A DNA stretch of 64,000 nucleotides from NCBI RefSeq assembly GCF_003286085.1, contig NW_020825294.1, forward strand, positions 15,460,501-15,524,500, given 5' to 3'. The position numbers were made by a program, and so were the translations under genes. How positions within the stretch are numbered: position 1 is the stretch's first letter; each line of letters begins with the position of its first letter. The DNA is from Drosophila persimilis. Lineage: Eukaryota; Arthropoda; Insecta; Diptera; Drosophilidae. The notes below the pieces were generated by a model. That model worked only from the letters and a program-made list of their open reading frames with translations. It was not told where the DNA came from and searched no databases. Below, in pieces: positions 22,201 through 31,566 of this stretch.

Positions 22201-23901
22201 CTCGAGCCAACTCGTTCACAAGCCAATTGTTCAGCTGTATATACAGGCTTCGACTTCTCTGGGACCTGTTCCAATTGCCAAAAGCGCTTCACTAGAGAGT
22301 CGAGAGAGCAATGATCGCTACCAACAGCGATATTGCATACAGCATACTGCGCTGATGCCTTATATTTTCCTGATACAATCCATCCCAACAATGTTTTCTG
22401 GATTGATGGATGTTCGGAACTTGCCTTTAATTGGCCTACACACATTAACTCAAAAAAGGTTTCTGCCCCTATCAATAAGACAACCTTAGCAGGCTTGTAA
22501 AAATGCGGGTCTGCCAGCTACAGGTTTGCTGGTATCTTCCATGGGGCGAAATTGACAACATGATCGGGTTGGTATGTGGAAATCGACCTTAATACCCAAA
22601 AATCGGAATCAAAGTTGTGAGTGTTGATACGAGATTGGACAGAAGAGTTTGGAAGAGTTTTTTCCAACAGTTGTGATATTAAGGCACGAATCATCACGGC
22701 GGAGTCGTAAGCGCTGGGCTAGATCCTCGGATATAAAATTAATTTGGGAGCCGGAATCTAGAAGTGCCCGTGCACACTGAAATTGTCCGGACCGATCTTG
22801 CACCTTTCCAACAGCAGTAACAAGAATAACCTGGTCAGCACTAGCAACGTGACTAGAATAAGCTGTCTGAGGCTCAGACGATGACGAATGTTCTACTGGC
22901 ACAGAACTAGGCCCATTTTGCTGTGGCTCTACCCCGTATCTATGAAGCAGAGTGTTATGGGGCTTAGAGCACACTCGACTCGTCTTGTACCTCGTCACTG
23001 TATGACCTGGCTTCAAACAATTTATGCACAGTCGGAGTTGCTTGGTGATGTCGAACCGTTGAAGAAAAAGAAGAGCACTAAACGATTGACAATTGCTTAT
23101 GGTATGATTCCCCGCGTGCACCAGCTACATTTCGAATCAGCTCGCCTATCCGTTTTTGCACATGAAAATGACGATTTAGTGGGTCCTTTACTTGTCTCTT
23201 GTTTAGTTGTTCCCTTATTCCGTGTTGACTCTTCGGCAGCTCGATGCTGATAGCGCCGATTCAACTGGGCTGCGCACTCGGATCCAGTTGCTCTTCGAAC
23301 CGCGACTTCGGTGTGGGATCTACTTTAGACAGCGCTATGTGAATTAGCATCGCGCTATTTATGTCTTTTTCACTTCCTAACGACTGCAGAGAGGAATAGA
23401 TGGCTGATACCGTGTCAATGAGGGACCTAAGGCATGAAGCAGAAGCTTCTGTTGTGCTGGGAATGTCAAACAACCGTAGAGATCTGAAACGCCTTCACCG
23501 TTCCCAATGCATCGTCAACGAGACACGACAGTGAGTGGTTGAATTTTTCAACATTTGTTAAGATTGGGTCGTTATGTACCAAACTCTCGACAAGGCTTAT
23601 AAAGTGTTTAAATTCAGCATGTTTTCCACTAAACTTGGGGAGATTCATTTTAGGCAGATGTGATGAATGATGCTGGTTACTCCTATCCCTCCTCTGTATT
23701 CGCAAAGTTTCGGGTTCTTTAAGTGCAGACATGTACAGAGCTTTTGTGGTAACACACATATCCTCGACCGATGCTCGTAGATCGTTGTTGGAACAGCTCG
23801 AGTCTGCATTTAATTTGAAGAGAGTCGAACGAAATAGTTTTTTCCTCAAAGGCCGTTCGCACACGCCTTAGATCGCCCATCACCCTATCATGTCTTTGCA
23901 T
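22164..23901 (-). pseudogene. BEL A Gag and protease
   Basis: Gag starts around 23901 (MQRHDRVMGDLRRVRTAFEE), shifts frame, then shows HLPKMNLPKFSGKHAEFKHF and ILTNVEKFNHSLSCLVDDAL, the BEL capsid-like signature (23466-23864). Zinc knuckles CINCLKPGHTVTRYK follow at 22609-23121, and the protease ARALLDSGSQINFISEDLAQ has an intact DSGS box. The linker to RT is at 22164-22475 (MIGAETFFELMCVGQLK). Positions 22174-23539 are duplicated at 581-1980. Confidence 0.85.
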
Positions 23902-24695
23902 TGCTGTTGCTAACTTTTGCAGGACTTTTGGACCCCTCCTTCTTTCGAACCTCCTTCCCTGGTAACAATTTCCCTTTCCTTTTCACTCATTCTGGCGCTT
24001 TCTCTTAATTCAAGAGGGTCGGAAAGTAATGCACTGGGTTTAGACAATGGTTAACCGAAATACTGTAGGGTATGCAAAAAACTAGAAGAACGCGAAATTT
24101 CTACAAAAAATCTGTATCGGCTTCATGGTCAATGGTCAACGGCAGTAACGGAAAAGTTGACAATTATCATGCCAATGTACACATCAAATGTTTTCCAAAA
24201 AACTATGTATCGGCATCAAAAGGTTAACGCAGCGAAACAAACACAAATTATGCTGCCACAACCAAACGCAGCCAAACGATAGCGTTACCGAAGTAAAGGC
24301 AGCAATGCAAACAGCGGCAATGACCGGAGCGTCTGATTAGCAAGTACCGTAAACCCTCATCAATTTGCACTTTTCTTCAATTCACCAATATTCCGCAAAT
24401 AATAAATATTTTATGTAGCTGGCTGTTCACTTTGGTTTATTTTATTGCTTTGTGTTTTATTTAATTGGTATTCCAATTCAACGAGGTGCCAAAAATTGAG
24501 ACCAGTGGCCAAATAGAGGAACACAGCGCACAAAATGGTGGCTTGAGCTAGAGCTCTATTCGCAATAGAAAAAAAAAAAAAAAAAATGACTTGTGCCGAG
24601 ACAACGAAGATGCACTGTAGGTCACTGGTTTGTCGTGCGAATTTCCACGAAATGCTGGATGCCGATGTCCCTGCTTGGACCCCAATGAAAATTCG
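23902..24695 (-). other. BEL A untranslated leader with an A18 tract
   Basis: About 800 bp between gag and the 5' LTR with no convincing frame. The plus strand has an 18-base A run at about 24568-24586. Sequence right after the 5' LTR (minus strand TTCCGAATTTTCATTGGGGTCC) holds the place where a primer-binding site should be, but it does not match the primer-binding block seen in elements B and C. Confidence 0.5.
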
Positions 24696-24985
24696 GAAGA
24701 TTTTTTCCAAGTTAAACGTTATGATGACTCCGGTCCAGCGGGCTCTAGTTGCGATTTTTTACTTTAAATTATCAGGTAATTTATGAACAAATAAAACAAG
24801 TGCTCGACTTCAAAGCATTTATTGGACTGGTCGCAGCCAGAGATCGCAATAACTCCCGGATTCCACCGCCGAGCCGATCTTGCATGCGCAGAGAGCAGTA
24901 CAAGAGCGCGGCGTGTGAGAGCAAAAGCTCTGCTCACAACATTGCACACGCTAAGATAGGGTAATTAAGATCGTCTGCTGCAACA
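24696..24985 (-). repeat. 5' LTR of BEL A
   Basis: Third copy of the 290-bp LTR. It ends CTGCTGCAACA at 24985 like the others; its first six bases (GGAAGA instead of TGTATA) are degraded, so this terminus would not be a good integrase substrate. Confidence 0.8.
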
Positions 24986-25394
24986 GGTGCCTTTTACATT
25001 GGTGCTGTTAGCGCAAGCACTGTTAACTGTGGTGCTGTTAACGCATTCACTGTTAACTGTGCTGCTGTTAGCGCTGCCACTGTTATCGATATCGGTGGCT
25101 TCGTTGCCCTCGTTGATGACGTCATTGGCTTGGCCGATATGCCCGATCTTGTTTATTTCGTCATGAATTTTTTAGCAAGACTCTGCCTGCATCTATCTCC
25201 GCGCGTAATTTCATCAGGGCGTCGTTCTCGGCTTCTACTGCGCTTGGCTGTACCGTGCATAGTAGTGCGTTTGGTTGAATTGAGCTAAAACGTGAGACCA
25301 GTTCGGCTTTCGAGCCTTGGGTTGATAGCCCGACTCCAGACAGCCACCTCTTTAGATGCACTACCGAGAATTGGTTTAATTCGATGTCGCACAT
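24986..25394 (-). pseudogene. Gypsy-type Gag with a SAP domain and 10-residue repeats
   Basis: The frame starts MCDIELNQFSVVHLKRWLSG at 25394 and continues GLSTQGSKAELVSRF, a good match to the SAP motif (helix-Leu-GLs-x-GsKaeLvxRl), a putative DNA-binding helix-extended-helix. A stop or frameshift at about 25160 leads to a second frame with three 10-residue repeats (TVNS-type; DNA units 25001-25030, 25031-25060, 25061-25090). The BEL A insertion cuts it at 24985. Position and strand fit the missing Gag of the host gypsy whose pol is at 16395-18780. SAP in a retroelement Gag is unusual as far as I know. Confidence 0.55.
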
Positions 25395-25402
25395 TGTGAG
25401 TA

Positions 25403-25419
25403 GGGCCCACTTCTGAGAT
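25403..25419 (-). other. Possible primer-binding site (tRNA-Leu-like)
   Basis: Minus strand TCTCAGAAGTGGG lies right after a TGT..ACA-type LTR edge (plus TGTGAAAGTG at 25420). It resembles the complement of a tRNA-Leu 3' end (TGTCAGAAGTGGG) with one difference. If real, the gag start codon lies only about 10 bp beyond the site. Confidence 0.4.
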
Positions 25420-25645
25420 TGTGAAAGTGAAATAGATTCAGATGGTTTACTTTTCCGAGCACGTCTTTATTCAACTCATCCGCCATTTAGAATGGTCGAT
25501 CGTTCATCTACATACTTTTCATATAGCCGTCTCTTCGGTATTTTCCTGGAGTGGCCATACATTTATGGATTCTTAATCTAAGCTAGGGATGCCGTATTGG
25601 CTGATATAGGTTGTAATGGGGCTGCCGTACTGAGTGATAGGGGTT
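25420..25645 (-). repeat. Possible 5' LTR of the host gypsy element
   Basis: Begins TGTGAAAGTG on the plus strand next to the primer-binding candidate and contains GAATAAAGACG on the minus strand (possible polyadenylation signal). The right boundary and a partner LTR were not found, so this is inferred from position. Confidence 0.4.
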
Positions 25646-25722
25646 ATCGTACCACATAGGTATCGGGTATAAATGTAGAGTTGCGGTCGCAGCAGCAACT
25701 TACAACTTTCCCCCTCATTAAA
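25646..25722 (+). mobile_element. DINE-1 3' end fragment
   Basis: Contains GTATCGGGTATAA, the inverted copy of the family 5' terminal TTATACCCGATAC, then the hairpin AGTTGCGGTCGCAGCAGCAACT and CCCCCTC. This is the 3' terminus only; the body is missing. Confidence 0.8.
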
Positions 25723-26205
25723 AATGCATTCAACTAGTTTCGCCTATTTTTTAACGACAGATTAAGATTTTACAATCGGAATTGAGCATTAAGCCCTTAG
25801 ATTGGACAAGTACGAAATTTGGTTTGAGGATATAACGGATGAATATCTGAAGTCTTTATACGATTGGATGCGTAATAACTTCAATATTGTAATCAGAACC
25901 AAGGAGCACAAAATATTAATCAATTCGTAATTTGAAAAAAAAAATATATATGCAGTAATTTTGTTTATTGTTAGTTGATGGAAAACCAACTAAAATATTG
26001 GAAAATTTATAGTTTTTTGTTGAAGAAATCGTTACCATAATTTTACTGAATTTTGTTTCCTTCGTTTGATCAAATTATTAAATGACGGTTAAAATAAGTG
26101 GTATTCGGAAAAAAATATTTTTTTCAATTATGTTATATGAATATGACATCAAACAATTTAGTATATACTTTTTTTAGGAATTGATTTATCGACACAAAAA
26201 CTAGA
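25723..26205. other. AT-rich stretch without recognised genes
   Basis: Roughly 480 bp of AT-rich sequence. Short minus-strand frames at 25789-25989 show no motif. Nothing here can be named. Confidence 0.4.
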
Positions 26206-26704
26206 CTTAGACGAATCGGCTAATATTTGGAGAAACTCCTATCAGAAAATTTAACATACTCAAAAAGGGAGCTATCGGATATTTCATATTGCCGTTGTGT
26301 TTCCAACATACATATCTGCCATTCCTAAACTTTTTGAAAAAATTATTACTTCTAATCTCCATAACTTCCGTAGTTCCTTCTTTTCGCAATTTTAGCCCGT
26401 ATTTGTGAAACGTCACTCTGTCTCTACACACCTGGTTGACTTTTCCATCCTTTAAACTTCTGAATTCCTAAAACAGTGTCAACCTGGTGTAGTTTATACT
26501 GATTTTAGTAAAGCTTAAACCATAATCATCATATTCATAAACTATCTCTTCTTGAGTTTCCGACTAAACTACTTTTTTGGATTAATGCTTATCTATGCAA
26601 TTGTTCTCAGGGTGTCTGCTTTAATTTCTCTCTCTCTACACCGGCCTTTTTTTTCTCGAATGGGGTTCCTCATGGTAGCCATCTCGGTCCGCTGTTGTTT
26701 TATT
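26206..26704 (+). pseudogene. CR1-clade RT fragment, left half
   Basis: Plus strand, with many stops: ISAIPKLFEKIITSNL, then VVYTDFSKA and finally SNGVPHGSHLGPLLF in different frames, matching the CR1 RT order (AIPK-FEK, TDFSKAFD, GVPQGSHLGPLLF). It is interrupted at 26704 by a DINE-1. The right half resumes at 27226 and, after the BEL B insertion, at 37872. Confidence 0.7.
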
Positions 26705-27225
26705 TTTATACCCGATACTCAAAATGAGTATACCCCTATATTAGATTTTTGGTGAAAGTGGATTTGTATAAAGTCCAGAAGGAATCGTTTCCGACCCCAT
26801 AAAGTGTATATATTCTTGATCAGCATTAAAAGCCGAGTCGATTAAGCCATGTCTGTCTGTCCGTCCCTATGAGCGCCTAGTGCTCAAAGACTATAAGAGC
26901 TAAAGCAACGACATTTTGTATCCATCTTCTGTGATATGTCACTGTTACAAGTCTATTTCCAAACTGTGTATTTCGCTCCACCCCATTCCGCCCCCGCAAA
27001 GGATGAAAATCTGTGGCATCCACAAATCGCAATGAGTATTAGAGCTAGAGCAACCAAATTTTGTATCCATGCTCCTATTAGATCTCACTGTTACAAGTGT
27101 ATTTCAAAATTTTTCTGTCTCTCCCGCACGAACTCTTTGTGGCTCAATGTAGCCATACTGACTATGTATCGGGTATAAATTTAGTTGCGGTCGCAGCAGC
27201 AACTCACAACGCCCCCCCCCTCGAA
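26705..27225 (+). mobile_element. DINE-1/INE-1, short complete copy
   Basis: Has both ends: TATACCCGATACTCAAAATG at the left and GTATCGGGTATAAATTTAG plus the AGTTGCGGTCGCAGCAGCAACT hairpin and a C-rich tail at the right. At about 520 bp it is half the length of the 1.1-kb copies because it has fewer internal repeats and a very short GTCY tract. It lies inside the CR1 RT, 15 bp from the BEL B insertion site. Confidence 0.85.
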
Positions 27226-27239
27226 TTATTAATGGTCTT

Positions 27240-27416
27240 TGTTCGGGCCAGCCGCCGAAGAATAACCGTAAATGTTCATAGTTATTGTTATGGTGTGATC
27301 AGAGAGAGCCGCCTTTGGTTTGCAAACATTAAATGTTATAAAGAATTAAACCAAGTCCCTTACTCGTATTTATTTTGGAAACAAATAGGTGCCAAAGAAG
27401 CTTGGCATCTAAAAAA
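27240..27416 (+). repeat. 5' LTR of BEL B, internally deleted
   Basis: Matches both ends of the 375-bp 3' LTR (TGTTCGG-CCAGCCGCCG at the start, AAGCTTGGCATCT at the end) but lacks about 190 bp from the middle. Target duplication GTCTT precedes it. Confidence 0.85.
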
Positions 27417-27437
27417 TTTGTGACCCCCCGACGTGAT
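27417..27437 (+). other. Primer-binding-like site of BEL B
   Basis: TTTGTGACCCCCCGACGTGA directly follows the 5' LTR and resembles the block after the 5' LTR of BEL C (15903-15922). Confidence 0.65.
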
Positions 27438-27558
27438 ATAAAAACATTGCTTAATCGTGTTCCATTTAAAGAACTATTTAATTGTGCAAATACCAACAAA
27501 TACATTTTGGATAAAAAACAGTTTAAAGTGCATTTATATACAAATTCCGGTACTTTAA

Positions 27559-30326
27559 CCCTCTAACACGTAAGTGTGCCTTGAGACACTTATTATATTA
27601 TTCACATTAGTAAAAAAACTAAGAGCTTTTACATCATTTGAATATTTTTTGGCTGTTACTAACAAACACACCAATTACGTGAAGAAGCTTTGAAAGCTCT
27701 CAGAAGCTTTTAACGGTACTTTTTATTTCCATATGCACAGAACATGTGTTTTTTCCCGCGTCAAATTCGACCTGCGGCATTTTGTGTTTTGTTCTGCTTA
27801 TAAAAGTTAATACATAAAACCAATCCAGTCCATAATTTTTTTCCAGAAAGGTAAGTTTATTTACTATCAAAATCAAGTTGCAGATATGCAAGTATTAGAA
27901 AAATGTGCGTTGTAGCAGAAAAATAGTGATAAGTGTCTTGAGACACTTTTGGGGTTCCACGCTATATTTTGTTGCTAGTAGCTTTTTCTCAACTACTTGC
28001 AGTTGTTGTGTTTTTTTTGTGTTTATTGTGTGATTTTTCTTAATAGAAATTGAAATATTAGAATAAATGGCAAAGCGGGTTCGTTACAAGTTGTCTGACT
28101 TGACTGATGAACAGTTGTTGGATTTGCTTGAGTCAGTACCGTCGGATGAGGAAGTGTCAAATGTATCAAGTGACGACGAGGACGACGACCTTAATGTGGC
28201 AGAAGCTCTGACCACCGCTTTAGAGGATGCTAATACCGTTTCATTTATGGACACTAATGTTGACGATGTGCAAAATATAACACAATCTAAGTCTACCCGG
28301 GAAACCGTAAAAAGGCCTAGATCGCCATTGACAACTATTGAAGATTCTGGTGGCTTCAATGGTTTTGGTAAGCAAACATAATTGCGATATGTTAAACAAG
28401 TTAGTAATTAATTTATGTATAGGTATTGAATCAATAACAAAGGAGCCGACTAAAATTATATGGCGAAAGCAATGTATGCAGTTGAAAGTCAACGACATAG
28501 CCTTTCGAGGAGACTCTTCGCTGCCAGCTGAAATAATGGAGCTCAAGACTCCATTACAGCTATTTTGCTATTTTTTCGATTCAGAAATCTTGAATATGAT
28601 TGTCGAGGAAACAATGCGTGCAGCTTTAACCGACAACATAGCAAATAAGTTCAAAGTGAACAATGAAGATATCCACCATTACATCGGTATTTTGATATAT
28701 ATGTCCATTTACCGCTACCCGAATCTGAAAAGCTACTGGGGAAAAAACGCGTTTGGACCTATACAAACCTCCATGTCCCGAAGCAAATTCGAAGCAATTA
28801 AGCAGTACTTCTCACTGAGTGATGAAAGCGAGCGGATCAAAAAGGGGGAACCAGGCTATGATCCACTGTTCCGCACGCGCAGATTTGTCGACTGTCTCAA
28901 CCAAAGGTTTGACTCCGTGCCAAAGCAAGCGCGCCTTTGTGTGGACGAACAAATGTGCAACACAAAAATGAAGCACCACTTGCGCCAGTATATGCCCAAT
29001 AAGCCACACAAGTGGGGTATCAAGCTATTTGTGTTGTGCGATTCTTTTGGCTATGCATACCGCTTTGAGATCTATAGCGGAGCAGGTGATAACGTGATCT
29101 TGCCTGGTCACCCAGATCTTGGGGCTTCGGCCAACATTGTTGTACGTTTAACAAAAACCGTAACAAGTTTCAAGCACCACATTATTTACTTTGATAACTT
29201 TTATACGTCACTCCCTTTGATGGTCTATCTTCGTGCGAAAGGTATTTATAGCCTTGGAACAGTGCGGGTAAATCGTATCCCCGATTGCAAGCTGCCAAAC
29301 GATAGTACCATCAACAAAGAGCCAAGGGGTTTCTCGACTGAGTACGTAGGCTCCTCATATGGAGTCGACATAACTAATGTGCTGTGGAAAGACAACAAGG
29401 CCGTTCGCTTGCTGTCCACTTACGTGGGTGTTAAGCCATTTGCAAGGGCCAATTTGAATGAAGGAACTGCAAAGACTGCTCGGTACGACAGAAAGTCAAA
29501 GCGTTACATCGAAGTTGATTGCCCACAAATTATTCGTGAGTATAATGCTCACATGGGCGGCGTGGACCTAATGGATGGACTTATGGGCCGCTATCATATC
29601 AGAGCTAAAACTCGGGATGCCGCGACTCGAATTTTTTACCACTTAATCGATATGGCAGCAACAAACGCCTATGTTTTATACAGGCGTATAGAAAAGGAGA
29701 ACGCATGCTCGACCAATCTGATCGAACTCCCTGATTTTCGGGAATCGATTGCTGCTGGTCTGGTGGCATTTCAAACCAAAAACTATCCAGGTCGTCCAAT
29801 CACTGGTTTCAACAATCGATCTTCACGAACAATCCATTCTCCATCCTGTCTGACAGAGCAGAGAATGCAGTCTCCACTCTCTCAGCGACCTTCAAAACTA
29901 GTGCTCAAACTAGGTGAAAAATCTAAGCATCCAATATCGGACTTGCGGTTTGACCAGCTAAACCATTTTCCGGACTGGTTGGGTCGAGAAAGTGGAAGAA
30001 GATGGTGCAAGTACTGTAAAACTTCACAAACGCAGTGCGTTTGCACTAAATGCAATCTGCATTTATGTTGCTCAGCCAACAAAAATTGTTTTTCGGAGTA
30101 TCATAAAAATAAATAAAATTAAACTTCGCTATTGGGAAATGACTTTTTTATACTCAGAGCCCCAAGAGTGCCTACAGGCACTTATTCACTTTTTCTCACC
30201 TTACAGGTAAACGAAAGCTTGTACACTCTTTTTAAGTACATATTTGAGTTCAGGAGCCGCAATTCACTATAGAAAAAATTATTTGAATTATTTTCTTCTA
30301 TTATTTTAGAAAATAGTCTTAGAGGG
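27559..30326 (+). mobile_element. piggyBac-like DNA transposon, structurally complete
   Basis: 2768 bp flanked by TTAA on both sides (27555-27558, 30327-30330), the hallmark target site of piggyBac. Termini are perfect 8-bp inverted repeats CCCTCTAA / TTAGAGGG. Subterminal palindromes lie at both ends (27572-27591, 27931-27948, 30167-30182). It carries one two-exon transposase gene without visible stops. It sits in the leader of BEL B, so it is younger than that insertion. Confidence 0.95.
28067..30116 (+). CDS. piggyBac-family transposase, two exons (664 aa), apparently intact
   Basis: Catalyses cut-and-paste transposition at TTAA. Exon 1 is 28067-28367 (ATG start, acidic Ser/Asp-rich N-terminus), intron 28368-28422 (GTAAGC...TATAG, 55 bp), exon 2 28423-30116. 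Splicing keeps one open frame of 664 codons, a normal length for the family. The catalytic Asp positions are visible: LCVDEQM (Asp about 275), YFDNFYTSLPLM (Asp about 358) and GGVDLMDGL (Asp about 482 and 485). The C-terminus is a Cys-rich zinc-binding region (WCKYCKTSQTQCVC, CNLHLC, NCFSEYH). The exon 1 frame reads on past the splice donor only to a stop, supporting the intron. Expression and activity are not shown by sequence. Confidence 0.92.
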
Positions 30327-30397
30327 TTAAGCGTCCAATATCCCATTCTCTGCGCAACTGCAGCCGCGGTTCTTGACTTTTTCCGTGACTTTATTGT

Positions 30398-31566
30398 GAT
30401 GGCTGATACCAGGCTGAGTCTTTTTAAGCGGAAAAGTCTGTCATTCATGAATCGTTCGCGGGGAATAAGACCGATAAGTTGACCGCCGTGGAAGTCGAGG
30501 TGCGCCTTGATATGTTGGCAGAAATTCGAGAGGAATTCAATAAGGCCCATAATGATTTGGAGGCTCTCGATCAAAACGAGATTGGGAGTGAGCTGCGTGA
30601 AATCTTCGATACTCTTTTCATATCGTTGAAAGCTGAGTTGCTGGCTGCTGTTGAAGACAGGCTGTAAGACAGTCACACGCCGCTGCCCATTCTACGACTC
30701 TGCCAAGCCATTATGGACATAGTACCATCATCATGGCTCACAAGCAGCGACTTCCTGAGCTGAAGGTGCCTAAGTTTTCTGGTGGATACGTTTAGTTTTC
30801 GGATTTTATGGCAATGTTTAAATCGGTGATTGAAGCCTATGCGCATCTCAGTGACATCGAGAAATACCAGCACCTTCGCTCTTGCCTCGCTGATGCGGCT
30901 TTGGATTCGGTTCGAGCGGTGGAGCTCTCCAGTGCCAATTATCGTGTTGCTCTCGATATACTTAATAAACGCTTTAATAACAAAAGACTTGTTTTTCAGG
31001 CAGACATCAAGAAGATTCTTGGGCTCAAGAGAGTAGACTCGCTTTCTACTAAAAGGCTTCGAGAGTTTTCGGATGCAATAAATTTGCACATGCAAGCGTT
31101 GCAGACATTGGGAACTGCTAAGGAGATTTCAGGATTCATGGTCATCAACATGCTGCTGCAGAAGTTGGATTCGAAGACGCAAACCAAGTGGGAGGAGCCC
31201 ACATCGTCGGATGCTATACCTACCGCAGAGGAATTCTTCGAATTCTTGCAGCAACGCTGCCAGAAAATGGAGTGGTTGGAATACGCTGCAGCGACACACG
31301 CTAGTAGCGATCAGGTGGGAAAAAACCATTCCTATTCGCATGTTAAAAAAAGTTTGAAGTCTCCAACTCTTCCGCCGACCCGTCTGTATGCGTCTTTTGC
31401 CACTCAGCGGGCCATGGAATATACTCGTGCAAGATATTCGGAAATCTCTCACCGTTGCTGCGCCACAAATAAGTGAAGAAGCATAGGGAAATGCTTCAAT
31501 TGCCTAAAACCGGGGCACCGGACCCGCGCATGCAATAGTGGAAAATGTCGAGTATGCGGCGGTAGG
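30398..31566 (+). pseudogene. BEL B Gag
   Basis: ATG at about 30398 (MADTRLSLFKRKSLSF). A frameshift leads to EVEVRLDMLAEIREEFNKAH and coiled-coil-like sequence to 30665. A further shift gives LPELKVPKFSGGY and then the longest frame, 30808-31476 (FKSVIEAYAHLSDIEKYQHL; LRSCLADAALDSVRAV), the BEL Gag core. The zinc knuckle CFNCLKPGHRTRACN and CRVCGGR end at 31566, where the CR1 insertion starts. Protease and RT that should follow are gone. Confidence 0.8.

Larger units (their letters stand above)
18801..24985 (-). mobile_element. BEL/Pao LTR retrotransposon A, near full length
   Basis: 6.2-kb minus-strand element bounded by two 290-bp LTRs (18801-19090 and 24696-24985). Internal order is leader, gag, protease, RT, RNase H, integrase. 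Left flank is gypsy pol, right flank is a Gag-type frame of a gypsy element, so this too lies in the host gypsy. RT is interrupted by the 120-bp unit at 21717-21836. I did not find a matching target duplication: GGTGC follows the right LTR but is not present at the left. Confidence 0.85.

Noticed and set aside
24568..24586. A18 run as the tail of a processed pseudogene or SINE
   Set aside because: No polyadenylation signal, no recognisable gene upstream and no target duplication; it lies in the BEL A leader.
2073..24949. Three repeated small frames (about 61-92 codons) shared at 2073-2351, 18869-19054 and 24764-24949
   Set aside because: They fall inside the 290-bp LTR and are open by chance in both directions.
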